From Rhodopseudomonas palustris (GTDB lineage: Bacteria; Pseudomonadota; Alphaproteobacteria; Rhizobiales; Xanthobacteraceae): DNA of 64,000 nucleotides. A program made the position numbers and the translations under genes. Shown here piece by piece: positions 25,697 to 34,397 of the stretch (positions within the stretch are counted from its first letter, which is position 1; every line of letters starts with the position of its first letter). The stretch lies in the NCBI RefSeq assembly GCF_034479375.1, contig NZ_CP140155.1:1-64000 (forward strand), written 5' to 3'. The notes under the pieces are model-generated. The model was not told the origin of the DNA. It saw only the letters and a program-made list of their open reading frames with translations, and did not search any database.

Positions 25697-26919
25697 AACG
25701 TTGGCTGCCGTTCGAGTGGATCGCCGCGGTGCGCTTCCTGCTCGACGGCGCGACGCAGACGCTGGTGATCGTCGGCGGCATCGCGATCGGCGTCGGCGTC
25801 ATCGTCTTCATGTCGGCGATGCTGGCCGGGCTACAGGCGAATTTCATCAAGCGCGTGCTGACCTCGCAGCCGCAGATCCAGTTGATCCCGCCGGATCAGG
25901 TGGCGCGGCCGCTGCGCGACGAGCCGGGCACGATCGAGATCGCGACGGTGCAGCGCCCGACCCAGCGGGTGATCTCGATCGACCAGTGGCCGAAGATCCG
26001 CGCCGAGATGCAGGCGCGGCCGGACGTGGTGTATGCGGCCGCCACCGCGTCGGGCTCGGCGCTGGCGCTGCGCGGCGACACCAGCCGGGCGATCACGCTG
26101 TACGGCATCGAGCCGGAGATCTATTTCCAGATCGTCAAGGTGCCGGATTTCATCATCGCCGGCGAAGCCCAGATCACCACCGAGGGCATCCTGATCGGCG
26201 TCGAGCTGGCGCGCGATCTCGGCGCCTCGCTCGGCGACAAGCTCATCGTCTCGACGTCGCTCGCCGGCAATCGCGTCCTCACCATCAAGGGCATCTTCGA
26301 TTTCGGCAACAAGGCCGCCAACCAGCGCAACACTTTCGTGACGCTGCGCAACGCCCAGAGCATGCTCGGCCTGATCGGCGGCATCACCTCGATCGACATC
26401 ACCGTGGCGGACATCTACGCCGCCGAGACCGCCGCGCAGGAAATTCAGGCGACGCTGCCGGTGAAAGCCGATAGCTGGATCAAGACCAACGCGCAGTTCT
26501 TCACCGCGGTGCGGGCGCAGCAGAATTCCAACACGCTGATCCGGCTGTTCGTCGGCCTGTCGGTGGCGTTCGGCATCGCCGCGGTGCTGATCGTCTCGGT
26601 GATCCAGCGCTCCAAGGACATCGGCATCCTGCGCGCGATGGGCACGCGCCGCGGCCAGATCCTGCGGGTGTTCCTGATTCAGGGCGGGCTGCTCGGCTTC
26701 GTCGGCGCGCTGATCGGCTCCGGCCTCGGCGCGCTTGCGCTGTTCGTGTGGCACCAGTCGGCGCGCCAGGTCGACGGCAGCGAGCTGTTTCCGCTGATCC
26801 TCGATTCCGAATTGTTCATCGCGTCGTCGCTGCTGGCGACGCTCACCGGCGTCGCGGCGGCGATCGCGCCCGCGCTGCGTGCGGCGCGGCTCGATCCGGT
26901 GGTGGCGATCCGTGGCTGA
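25693..26919 (+). CDS. MacB/FtsX-type ABC exporter permease
   Basis: A 408-residue permease with one N-terminal membrane helix, a large periplasmic domain (about residues 45-270) and three C-terminal helices ([43 protein letters not shown] and the last at about 380). This is the FtsX/LolC/MacB topology of mechanotransmission exporters. The GTG start at 25693 overlaps the adaptor stop. The ATPase starts inside its own end. [20 protein letters not shown] is the family coupling motif. Confidence 0.9.
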   Translation: MKRWLPFEWIAAVRFLLDGATQTLVIVGGIAIGVGVIVFMSAMLAGLQANFIKRVLTSQPQIQLIPPDQVARPLRDEPGTIEIATVQRPTQRVISIDQWPKIRAEMQARPDVVYAAATASGSALALRGDTSRAITLYGIEPEIYFQIVKVPDFIIAGEAQITTEGILIGVELARDLGASLGDKLIVSTSLAGNRVLTIKGIFDFGNKAANQRNTFVTLRNAQSMLGLIGGITSIDITVADIYAAETAAQEIQATLPVKADSWIKTNAQFFTAVRAQQNSNTLIRLFVGLSVAFGIAAVLIVSVIQRSKDIGILRAMGTRRGQILRVFLIQGGLLGFVGALIGSGLGALALFVWHQSARQVDGSELFPLILDSELFIASSLLATLTGVAAAIAPALRAARLDPVVAIRG

Positions 26920-27601
26920 AGTCCTGCGCCTCGACGGCATCCGGAAATCCTACAATGTCGGCACCCCGGTCGAGACCGAGGTGCTGCACGGCATCGACCT
27001 GACCTTGCAGGCGCGCGATTTCCTGGCGCTGATGGGGCCGTCGGGCTCGGGCAAGTCGACGCTGCTCAACATCATCGGCCTGCTCGACCGGCCGACCGCG
27101 GGCAAGCTGACGATCAACGGCGAGGACACCGGCCTGCTCGGCGACGCGGCGCTGACGCAACTCCGCGGCCGCGCCATCGGCTTCGTGTTCCAGTATCACT
27201 ATCTGATCTCGGCCTTCACCGCGCGCGAGAACGTGATGATGCCGATGCTGGTCGATCGCGGCCGTCCCGATACGGCGATGGAGCGCCGCGCCGACGAGCT
27301 GCTCGATCGCGTCGGCCTCAGCCGCTGGCGCAACAACAGCGCCAGCAACATGTCGGGCGGCCAGCAGCAGCGCGTCGCCATCGCCCGCGCGCTGGCGATG
27401 GACCCCGACCTCGTGCTCGCCGACGAGCCGACCGGCAATCTCGACACCAAATCCGCCGACGACGTGTTCGCGCTGATGCGCGAGATCAACCGCGAGCGCG
27501 GCACCACCTTTCTGCTCGTCACCCACAATGACGACCTCGCCAAACGCTGCGACAGCATCGTCCAGGTGGTCGACGGCAAGATTGCGGGGCAGGGCAGTTA
27601 G
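26912..27601 (+). CDS. ABC exporter ATPase (LolD/MacB-NBD type)
   Basis: A 229-residue ATPase: Walker [11 protein letters not shown]-loop FVFQYHYLI, signature [15 protein letters not shown], Walker [13 protein letters not shown] and switch His in LLVTHNDD. These are hallmarks of the LolD/MacB-family nucleotide-binding domains. The GTG at 26912 overlaps the end of the permease gene; a longer frame with extra residues encoded by the permease end is rejected. It powers the exporter encoded just upstream. Confidence 0.92.
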   Translation: MAEVLRLDGIRKSYNVGTPVETEVLHGIDLTLQARDFLALMGPSGSGKSTLLNIIGLLDRPTAGKLTINGEDTGLLGDAALTQLRGRAIGFVFQYHYLISAFTARENVMMPMLVDRGRPDTAMERRADELLDRVGLSRWRNNSASNMSGGQQQRVAIARALAMDPDLVLADEPTGNLDTKSADDVFALMREINRERGTTFLLVTHNDDLAKRCDSIVQVVDGKIAGQGS

Positions 27602-27737
27602 TCCAGCGTCCAGCAGGCGAGACCTGCTGCATTGCGCCGCAGCCGCGAGACCCCGGTGGTCGGTCGCTCTCGTGGCTAGAACGTTTCATCGACCGATTGA
27701 AGCAATATGGCTTTTGCCAGTTGCACTGAATCCTCAT

Positions 27738-27837
27738 CCTGAGGAGCCCGGCGAAGCCGGGCGTCTCGAAGGATGGGGCGATGCAGTGCCGGCGGCGCAT
27801 GGTTCGAGACGGCGCTTCGCGCCTCCTCACCATGAGG
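27738..27837. repeat. dispersed palindromic repeat, copy 2 (inverted to copy 1)
   Basis: CCTGAGGAGCCCGGCGAAGC at the left and CGCGCCTCCTCACCATGAGG at the right mark this element. Its reverse complement matches 21607-21707 with only a few changes, so the pair forms a long inverted repeat about 6.1 kb apart. The rest of the interval 27602-28066 has no gene. Confidence 0.85.
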
Positions 27838-28066
27838 CTGTGCCTGCGGCGAGTATCCCTGAACGCCAGTGCTGATTCCCTCGGAGACAGAACGGCTCTA
27901 TCCGGCATCAGGCAGAGCAACGCTCCTCCCGTTCACAACTCTTTTATTGCGACTCCGCGGTGCCGCTCGCCGCCCTGGCTGGTATTCGGGAGCGTCGTCG
28001 CTAAGTTCAGGAGACAGGTTCGGTGCTGTTCCATCGCGGCAGCGGAAGTCCCCAGGAGGAATGAAC

Positions 28067-28558
28067 ATGAGCACGGTCGTTCTGAACCGCCGCAAGCTGC
28101 TCGTCGCCAGCGGTTCCTTCCTGGCAGCCGGTCTATCGTCCGGGCTGTTGCTACCTGCCCGAGCGGAAGGCCTCGCACCGACTCCGTCGATGTCGGGCGG
28201 GGCCAACAATTATCGCAAAGGCGCCCCGATCGTCGATCGGATCGGCGGGGGTGGATTCTGGATGAGAGGGACCGTTCGCCGTGCAGGCGACGGCGCTCCG
28301 CTCGCCGGGCAGCGGATCCAGATCTGGGCGCATACGGTCGAAGGGCAGGAGCACGAGCAGCGCAGTCACGGCGCCACGCTCACCGACAAGAACGGCGAGT
28401 TCCGTCTCGAGATGCCGCAGATCATTCCGGTGTTCGGCCAGCCGCACGGGCACCTCGCTTATGACAGCGACGAATTCAAGACCGTGTTCCTGCGTCCGGT
28501 CATGCGCAGCGCAAAAAACACCAGCCTGGAAGCGCACTTCGTCCTTCAGCCGGTCTGA
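28067..28558 (+). CDS. Tat-exported intradiol-dioxygenase-fold protein
   Basis: A 163-residue protein. The N-terminus NRRKLLVASGSFLAAGLSS is a twin-arginine-like signal with its hydrophobic stretch ending at ARAEG. The mature part has the transthyretin-like beta sandwich of intradiol ring-cleaving dioxygenases: GTVRRAGDGAPLAGQRIQIWA, GATLTDKNGEFRLEMP and GQPHGHLAYD with a His-x-His pair. The tyrosine ligands of catechol dioxygenases are not obvious, so catalysis is unproven. AGGAGGA at 28055-28061 suits the ATG at 28067 better than 28061. It is followed 19 bases later by a membrane protein with likely heme ligands, so the two may form an exported redox pair. Confidence 0.8.
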   Translation: MSTVVLNRRKLLVASGSFLAAGLSSGLLLPARAEGLAPTPSMSGGANNYRKGAPIVDRIGGGGFWMRGTVRRAGDGAPLAGQRIQIWAHTVEGQEHEQRSHGATLTDKNGEFRLEMPQIIPVFGQPHGHLAYDSDEFKTVFLRPVMRSAKNTSLEAHFVLQPV

Positions 28559-28577
28559 CTGAATTGGAGACGAAGGC

Positions 28578-29207
28578 ATGAACCGGGTCCGGGCGACCCT
28601 GGTCTGGGCAGCCCTCGCGGCCGCCATCGGCGTGCCGATCGCCGCCGCGGCCATGAGCCCTTTGCTCAATTGGCGAGGTCCGGTCTACATCGTGGCCGGG
28701 TTCGCGGGGATCGTCGCGCTCGGTCTCGTCCTGGTTCAGCCTTTGCTGATCGGCGGGTATTTGCCCGGACTGTCGGCCTTGCGCGCGCGGCGCGCGCATC
28801 GCTGGATCGGCGGCACGCTGGTGATCGCCGTGCTGATTCACGTCGGCGGTCTGTGGTACACCAGCCCGCCGGACATGATCGATGCGCTGACCTTCACGTC
28901 GCCGACGCCGTTTTCCCCTTGGGGCGTGGTCGCAATGTGGGCGATCTTCGCCGTCGCGCTGCTCGCAGTCTTCCGCCGACGATGGGGCCTCGGGCCGCGA
29001 CAGTGGCGGATCGCCCACATGCTGCTCGCCGTGGTGATCGTCGTCGGGAGCGTCGTGCACGGCATACTGATCGAGGGGACGATGGAATTGATGTCGAAGG
29101 CGGCGCTCTGTGCGCTGGTCGTCGCGGCGGCCGCAACCGTCATGGTCGACCTTCGGGTGTGGAGAAAGCGGGCCCGTTGGCGCGAACAGAACCCAGCGTC
29201 ACGGTGA
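28578..29207 (+). CDS. ferric-reductase-like transmembrane protein
   Basis: A 209-residue protein with five to six hydrophobic segments. His residues sit in pairs in two helices: RAHRWIGGTLVIAVLIHVGG and RIAHMLLAVVIVVGSVVHG, the spacing used for two b-type hemes in ferric-reductase-like and MsrQ-type proteins. It would carry electrons from the inner membrane to the periplasm. It starts 19 bases after the Tat-exported protein gene, supporting a functional pair. No NAD or flavin domain is present, so it needs a partner on the cytoplasmic side or quinol input. Confidence 0.8.
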   Translation: MNRVRATLVWAALAAAIGVPIAAAAMSPLLNWRGPVYIVAGFAGIVALGLVLVQPLLIGGYLPGLSALRARRAHRWIGGTLVIAVLIHVGGLWYTSPPDMIDALTFTSPTPFSPWGVVAMWAIFAVALLAVFRRRWGLGPRQWRIAHMLLAVVIVVGSVVHGILIEGTMELMSKAALCALVVAAAATVMVDLRVWRKRARWREQNPASR

Positions 29208-29296
29208 ACGGACCCGGCCGTCCGCACTATCCGTTCGCCGCCGCGCGACCGCCTCGCACGTGATCGGCACGTCACCAAATTGGCCATGCGCGATCT

Positions 29297-29324
29297 CTTG
29301 ACAGAATTCCTAATATGATTATAG
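29297..29324 (+). promoter_or_regulatory. near-consensus sigma-70 promoter in a gene-free region
   Basis: TTGACA at 29297-29302 followed by 16 bases and TATAGT around 29319-29324. It is one of the few AT-rich islands in this window, and no coding gene starts within the next kilobase on the plus strand. Confidence 0.6.
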
Positions 29325-29330
29325 TCCGCA

Positions 29331-29660
29331 TCGTCCTGTCCGTGAGGGGCGCTTCGCGAGGCGTCGTACAAGCGGGACAGATCGGCGGGCCGGGCAACCG
29401 GTCCGGAACGATGGTTCGATCAAGCCGGCGCTGTGCCGGTGGAATCGGATGGATGCGGCGTCCTGCGCGTCGTGCCTCGCAAGCACGCGTCCGGGAGGCT
29501 TCGGGTACCCGTCCGGGCCTACTACGAGGCTCTGCGACTTGTTAGTTCGCTGGACGGGGGCAGGTGAAGGCGGCGTAATCCGCCGGATCCGTGGGGTTTC
29601 ATTACCCTTGCCTGTCCCCGGAAGCACGGGCCTGACAGCCTAAAACCGCCGCAGGTGGGC
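29331..29660 (+). ncRNA. candidate structured RNA of unknown family
   Basis: About 330 gene-free bases directly after the promoter. Several stems can be drawn: CTGTCC near 29337 with GGACAG near 29378, CCGGC with GCCGG around a 5-base loop near 29422, GGCGG with CCGCC around CGTAAT near 29570, and a longer GGAC...GTCC arm enclosing it to about 29617. No convincing reading frame occupies the stretch. I do not recognise it as a known riboswitch, tmRNA or RNase P RNA. Limits of the RNA are guesses. Confidence 0.35.
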
Positions 29661-29836
29661 GCGCCGACGAGGCGTCGCGCGATGACTTCGAAAGAAGCCA
29701 TCGCGAACTCACCAACTTTGCGCCACGCGGCGCGCCCCCACCCCTCGCTGCGAAGCGACGGGTGCACAACTCGGGCTCAGCGGAGCCGCGAGACCAATTC
29801 GCCGTGGCTGTTTGACATCGCGATCAACGCGCACAG

Positions 29837-29947
29837 CGTCATCCTGAGGCGCGAGCGTAGCGAGCCTCGAAGGATCGGCCGCACGCACCGTCTAAGTCTC
29901 CGCATCCTTCGAGGCTCGCCCTTGCGGGCGAGCGCCTCAGGATGACG
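29837..29947. repeat. large palindromic intergenic repeat
   Basis: About 110 bases whose left arm GTCATCCTGAGGCGCGAGCG and right arm CGAGCGCCTCAGGATGACG are complementary, enclosing the second pair GCCTCGAAGGAT and ATCCTTCGAGGC. It can fold into one long hairpin with side loops. A third class member of the dispersed palindromes in this window. Confidence 0.8.
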
Positions 29948-30003
29948 GCGCCGAGAGAACCGCGTTGGCTGTGTGATTGTCAGGCGGACTCCCACACTCT
30001 CTC

Positions 30004-30120
30004 CCGTCATCGCCCGGCTCGACCGGGCGACCCAGTATCCCAGAGCGCTGAGTTAGTTCGCGGTGCGCTAGCCGCGCACGCTCTGCGATACGGAATCCCC
30101 CGCTTTCGCGGGGATGACGG
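30004..30120. repeat. palindromic intergenic repeat (CGTCATCGCCCGGC type)
   Basis: The left end CCGTCATCGCCCGGCTCGA and the right end CGGGGATGACGG face each other, with smaller hairpins (CCCCCGCTTTCGCGGGG) inside. It begins a block of back-to-back palindromes. Confidence 0.7.
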
Positions 30121-30156
30121 CTACTAATCCTGCTCCACGCATCCGCATCAACAGGC

Positions 30157-30297
30157 GTCATGCGCGGGCTCGACCCGCCTGCGCGGCCGAAGCCGCTTCG
30201 GCGAGGCGAAGGCCCGCGCATTCATCGCGCGCGTCAGCGCGCCATGAATAGTCTTTGCCAAGAGGATGGATTGCCGGGTCGAGCCCGGCAATGACGG
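30157..30297. repeat. palindromic intergenic repeat (GTCATGCGCGGGCTCG type)
   Basis: The left end GTCATGCGCGGGCTCGACCC pairs with the right end GGGTCGAGCCCGGCAATGAC over most of its length. It is close in type to the element at 21755-21844. Together 29660-30320 holds only such repeats and no gene. Confidence 0.7.
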
Positions 30298-30323
30298 CTG
30301 TGTCGAGCGGCGCTCGCGAGCGC

Positions 30324-30698
30324 TTACTTCGTCTGCGGAGTCACGCGGTCTTCGGCTTTGAAGTACTTGCGGGCGTGGGCGACGATCTGGCCGTCGGTGG
30401 GATGATCGACGGTCTCGACTGCGGCGATCTTGGCCTTCAGCGCGGGATTGTGCTGCTCGATATACTTCACCAGTTCGGTCTTGGTGTGCGCGGGACCGAT
30501 CACCAGAATCGCGCCGGCATCGGAAATCGCATCCATCGCCGCCTTCAGATAATGTGGATCCTCGGGCTTGTGGTGGACTTGCTTCGCAGGGTGATCCGGA
30601 TGAACCACCGTCCGCTCGACATCCTCCGGATTGAAGTGGAAGACGCGGGCTTCCTTGTGGTCGATCCAGATCACGGCGTGGAAGTGGTGGGTCGTCAT
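30324..30698 (-). CDS. eRF1-domain-like translational machinery protein
   Basis: A 124-residue protein starting MTTHHFHAVIWIDHKEARVF and containing DAISDAGAILVIGPAHTKTELVKYI and PTDGQIVAHARKYF. The pattern of strands and the GPAHTKTEL loop resemble domain 3 of eRF1/Pelota-like proteins, a family of small proteins in proteobacteria whose role is unknown. The His-rich segments (HPDHPAKQVHHKPEDPH) may bind metal. It is monocistronic. Confidence 0.75.
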   Translation of the reverse strand: MTTHHFHAVIWIDHKEARVFHFNPEDVERTVVHPDHPAKQVHHKPEDPHYLKAAMDAISDAGAILVIGPAHTKTELVKYIEQHNPALKAKIAAVETVDHPTDGQIVAHARKYFKAEDRVTPQTK

Positions 30699-30798
30699 GA
30701 GGCGGAGTCCTTTCAGGCGCGTGCCGGACGGCCCGGCACGCTTCCTGCGACCTTAGCTGCGGAGTGGAACCCGCAGCATGCGCTCGATCAAATCCCGC

Positions 30799-32040
30799 CT
30801 ATTTCTTGATCAGCGGGCAGGCCGGATCGGGCGGACCGAACGCCTCGTCACCGGAGATGCGCGTCAGAATCTTGTAATAATCCCATGGATATTTCGACTC
30901 CTCGGGACTCTTCACCTGCACCAGCATCAGATCATGCACCATCAGCCCGTCTTCGCGGAGCCTGCCGTTGCGGGAGAAGAAATCCTCGACCGGCTTCTCG
31001 CGCATCTTCGCCGCGACCGCGAGCGGCTCGTCGGTGCCGGCGTCCTTGATCGCCTGCAGATAGTGCATGGTCGACGAGTACACGCCGGCCTGCCACATCG
31101 AGGGCATCCGGTTCATCTTGGCGAAATAGCGCTTCGACCATTCGCGGGTCTTGTCGTCCATGTCCCAATAGAACGACGTCGTCAGCAACAGGCCCTGCGC
31201 GGCGGGCAGGCCGAGCGAATGGATGTCGGTGATCAGCGCCAGCAGCGCCGCCATCTGCTGGCCGCCCTTGAACACGCCGAACTCGGCGCCGGTCTTGATT
31301 TCATTGATGTTGTTGGGCGGGCCGCCGGCGATGCCGATGATCTTCGCCTTCGAGGCCTGCGCCTGCAGCACAAAGGACGACAGGTCCGGCGTCGCGAAAG
31401 GCGGCCGCACCGCGCCCAGCACCTTGCCGCCGCTCTTCGTCACGACGGCAGCCGCGTCGCGCTCCAGCGACTGGCCGAAGGCGTAGTCGTCGGTGATGAA
31501 GAACCACGAATCGCCGCCGCGCTTCACGACTTCCTGCGCGGTGCCGACCGCGAGCGCCCTGGTGTCGAACACCCATTGCATCGCGTAAGGCGAGCAGAAC
31601 TTGCCGTGGAAATCCGCGGCGCCGGTCGAATGGGTGATGAACATCCGCTTCTTCTCGCCCGCGATGTTCTGCACCGCGAGGCCGACCGCGGAGACCGGCA
31701 CGTCGACGATCAGATCGACCTGCTCGACGTCGTACCAGCGCCGCGCCAGCGCGGCGCCGATGTCCGGCTTGAGCTGATGATCGCCGACGATGATGCTGAT
31801 CGGCTTGCCGAGCACGCTGCCGCCGAAATCCTCGACCGCCATCTGCGCGGCGGTGACCGAGCCCTGGCCGGTCGGCGTCGAGGCCGGGCCGTTCATGTCG
31901 GTCAGCACGCCGATCTTGACGATGTCGTCGGAGATACGCGCCGAAGCGGTGGACGGCGAAGTGGCTTGCGCCGATGCGGCGGACGGTGACAGCAGCGCGG
32001 CCGTCATCATCGCCGCCACGATCGAATGTCTGGCGTCCAT
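30799..32040 (-). CDS. ABC importer substrate-binding protein (LivK/amide type)
   Basis: A 413-residue periplasmic binding protein. A Sec signal peptide (MDARHSIVAAMMTAALLSPSAASA) is followed by ISDDIVKIGVLTDMNGPAS, the common start of type 1 binding folds of the branched-chain amino acid/urea/amide group. GDHQLKPDIGAALARRWYD and VDLIVDVPVSAVGLAV are typical. No permease or ATPase gene is next to it, so it is an orphan that must share or lack an importer. The length is normal. The ligand is unknown. Confidence 0.88.
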   Translation of the reverse strand: MDARHSIVAAMMTAALLSPSAASAQATSPSTASARISDDIVKIGVLTDMNGPASTPTGQGSVTAAQMAVEDFGGSVLGKPISIIVGDHQLKPDIGAALARRWYDVEQVDLIVDVPVSAVGLAVQNIAGEKKRMFITHSTGAADFHGKFCSPYAMQWVFDTRALAVGTAQEVVKRGGDSWFFITDDYAFGQSLERDAAAVVTKSGGKVLGAVRPPFATPDLSSFVLQAQASKAKIIGIAGGPPNNINEIKTGAEFGVFKGGQQMAALLALITDIHSLGLPAAQGLLLTTSFYWDMDDKTREWSKRYFAKMNRMPSMWQAGVYSSTMHYLQAIKDAGTDEPLAVAAKMREKPVEDFFSRNGRLREDGLMVHDLMLVQVKSPEESKYPWDYYKILTRISGDEAFGPPDPACPLIKK

Positions 32041-32142
32041 CTGTTTCTCCCTTGTTCCGGCTCTGCGGCCGTGTTGTGATCGCGAACTTACACCTTTCCG
32101 ATGCTGCTGCAATTTGCTGCGTGACACGACGAACTGGGGCCG

Positions 32143-32841
32143 ATGTTCGCAATTCTGGGGTTGGGGTTTCTGCTGGGGATGCAGCACGCGCTCGAGGTCG
32201 ATCACATCGCCGCGGTCTCGACCATCGCGGCGCGGCGCAGCGGCGTGCGCGACATCGTCAAGCACGGGCTGACCTGGGGCCTCGGCCACACGCTGACGCT
32301 GTTCCTGTTCGCCGGCGTCGCCATCGTGCTCGGCCAGGCGATCCCGGAGCACATCGCGACGCCGCTGGAAGGTGCGGTCGGGTTCATGCTGGTCGGGCTC
32401 GGCGGTCATCTGCTGTGGCGGCTGTGGCGGGACCGCGTGCACGCCCATGTACATCAGCACGGCGACGGCACGCGCCACATCCATCTGCACAGCCACGCTG
32501 CGCAGCGCGCGGCCCACGATACGCCGGGCGCTCATATGCATACGCACGGCTTTCGCTGGCGCACGCTGCTGATCGGGCTGATGCACGGCATGGCCGGCTC
32601 CGCGGCGCTGCTGGTGCTCGCGGTGTCGCAGGCGCCGAGCCCGACGCAGGGGCTGCTCTACGTGGCGTTGTTCGGCTTAGGCTCGATGGTCGGCATGGGC
32701 GCGCTGTCGGCGGCGATCGCGGTGCCGCTGGTGATGTCGGCCCGCGGCCTGACCGCGGTCAATCGCGGGTTGCAGATCGCGGTCGGCGTGCTGACCATCG
32801 CCATCGGGCTGCACACGATCCAGTCGACGCTGTTGTCCTGA
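32143..32841 (+). CDS. NiCoT/HupE-like nickel-cobalt transporter
   Basis: A 232-residue membrane protein with six or so helices. The signature HALEVDHIAAVSTIAARR in the first helix (His-x4-Asp-His) is the mark of nickel/cobalt transporters. A histidine-rich loop (HAHVHQHGDG, HIHLHSHAAQ, HMHTH) lies between the third and fourth helices. It moves Ni or Co across the inner membrane, in or out. The start at 32143 is well placed. It may supply nickel to hydrogenase or cobalt for the B12 needed by BchE; that is inferred. Confidence 0.85.
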   Translation: MFAILGLGFLLGMQHALEVDHIAAVSTIAARRSGVRDIVKHGLTWGLGHTLTLFLFAGVAIVLGQAIPEHIATPLEGAVGFMLVGLGGHLLWRLWRDRVHAHVHQHGDGTRHIHLHSHAAQRAAHDTPGAHMHTHGFRWRTLLIGLMHGMAGSAALLVLAVSQAPSPTQGLLYVALFGLGSMVGMGALSAAIAVPLVMSARGLTAVNRGLQIAVGVLTIAIGLHTIQSTLLS

Positions 32842-32915
32842 GCGACGCCGCGGCGACAGCCCGCGAAAACGATGCTATGCGGTCGGCCGGAGTCAACAAC
32901 GCCGAAAGAGTTGCG

Positions 32916-33713
32916 ATGAACGCCACCGTGTCCGCCGACGACGAATTGCTCTACGTGGTCGAAGACGGCATCGCCCGTCTGACCTTCAACCGGCCGCAGG
33001 CGCGCAACGCGCTGACCTTCGCGATGTACGAGCGGATGGCGGCGATCTGCGCACAGATCAACGAGGATCGCGCCATCAAGGCGCTGATCCTGACCGGCGC
33101 CGGCGACAAGGCGTTCGCCTCCGGCACCGACATCTCGCAGTTCCGCGCCTTCAAGACCCAGCAGGACGCGCTCGACTACGAGGCGCGGATCGACCGCGTG
33201 CTCGGCGCGCTGGAGCAGTGCCGCGTTCCGGTGATCGCGGCGATCGCCGGCGCGTGCACCGGCGGCGGCGCCGGCATCGCGGCGTGCTGCGACATCCGCA
33301 TCGGCACCGAGGCGACCCGCATCGGCTTCCCGATCGCGCGCACGCTCGGCAACTGCCTGTCGATGTCCAATATCAGCCGGCTGGTCGCGCTGGTCGGCCC
33401 GGCGCGAGCCAAGGAGATGATCTTCACCGCGCGGCTGGTCGAGGCGCCGGAGGCGCTGGCGCTCGGGCTGCTGAACGAGGTCGTACCGGACGTCGCGACG
33501 CTGCAGCGTCGCGCCGTCGAGACCGCGCAACTGGTGGCGAGCCACGCGCCGATCACGCTGGAAGTCACCAAGGAGGCGGTGCGCCGCATCCGGCGGACGC
33601 TGACGCGCGACGAGGGCGAGGACCTGATCCTGCGCGCCTATATGAGCGAGGATTTCCGCGAGGGCATGGAGGCGTTCCTCGGCAAGCGCAAGCCGGCGTG
33701 GAAGGGCAAGTAG
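32916..33713 (+). CDS. enoyl-CoA hydratase/isomerase family protein
   Basis: A 265-residue crotonase-fold enzyme. It shows the family marks GIARLTFNRPQARNALT, the first oxyanion hole in AFASGTDISQF and the second in AGACTGGGAGIAACCDIRI. The catalytic glutamates of bona fide hydratases are not clearly placed, so it might act as an isomerase, hydrolase or ligase relative. It probably takes part in CoA-thioester catabolism. The start at 32916 is used; a long upstream frame belongs to the transporter gene in another frame. Confidence 0.88.
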   Translation: MNATVSADDELLYVVEDGIARLTFNRPQARNALTFAMYERMAAICAQINEDRAIKALILTGAGDKAFASGTDISQFRAFKTQQDALDYEARIDRVLGALEQCRVPVIAAIAGACTGGGAGIAACCDIRIGTEATRIGFPIARTLGNCLSMSNISRLVALVGPARAKEMIFTARLVEAPEALALGLLNEVVPDVATLQRRAVETAQLVASHAPITLEVTKEAVRRIRRTLTRDEGEDLILRAYMSEDFREGMEAFLGKRKPAWKGK

Positions 33714-33732
33714 TCGCGCCTCGCGGCGTCCC

Positions 33733-34365
33733 TCAAAACCCCGGATCGCGCGCGAGCTTCGCGAGCTCGCAGCCCTCGCAATAGCGCGCGTCCTTGTAGT
33801 CGATCCAGTTGTGGGCATAGACGCGTTCGGCCGGAATGTCGTAGCGCGCGCGTAGCACCTTGACGAGAATGCGCCACGCCGCGATCTGCGCCTCGGTGGC
33901 GGGTCTGGTCACGTCCGGATAGTTGCCGGCGAATTCGATGCCGATCGAATTGCCGCGCGTGACCTGGCGATAGGTCGGCTTGTTGTCGATGTATTTGTCG
34001 TCGTTGCGGTTGGCGCCGTCGCCATGGGTGGTGACGATCGTTTCCGGGACCGCCCAATACACCGTGCCGTCGGTCTCGACCCAGACCGTGACGCCGCGCC
34101 GCGTCGGGTTTTTCGCCTGCGCGCGCGCGCCGTTACGCGCCGAGCCGCTTCCGCCTTCGGTCTGGTGCACGATGATGTTGCGCCACGGCGCCTTGCGATA
34201 ATCGTCCCACGGGGCGAGCCAGACGATTGTCAGTCCGGGGATGTCCGGCTTGCCCGCACTGCGCGCGATCGTCGCCAGATCCGGCGAAAGCGTCTGCGCC
34301 GCCGTCCTGTCCAACGGCAGCAGCGCCGCGGCCAGCAGCGACGTTCCGATCAGGCGATGGATCAT
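33733..34365 (-). CDS. exported N-acetylmuramoyl-L-alanine amidase
   Basis: A 210-residue amidase_2 domain protein with a signal peptide (MIHRLIGTSLLAAALLPLDRTAAQT). Zinc ligands: His in NIIVHQTEGG, the second His late in VYAHNWID, and the YCEGC segment. It cuts the amide between N-acetylmuramate and the peptide stem in the periplasm, a peptidoglycan recycling or remodelling role (AmiD class). The start at 34365 is selected because it places the signal peptide first; a longer frame reads through the neighbouring cyclase gene in another frame. Confidence 0.85.
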   Translation of the reverse strand: MIHRLIGTSLLAAALLPLDRTAAQTLSPDLATIARSAGKPDIPGLTIVWLAPWDDYRKAPWRNIIVHQTEGGSGSARNGARAQAKNPTRRGVTVWVETDGTVYWAVPETIVTTHGDGANRNDDKYIDNKPTYRQVTRGNSIGIEFAGNYPDVTRPATEAQIAAWRILVKVLRARYDIPAERVYAHNWIDYKDARYCEGCELAKLARDPGF

Positions 34366-34397
34366 CGACAGGCGCCTTGCGAACGGCCGCGAAACGA

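Noticed and set aside
29319..29627. A 102-residue minus-strand frame in the structured region
   Set aside because: Arg/Pro-rich, no motif, and the strand has no start context; better explained as non-coding.
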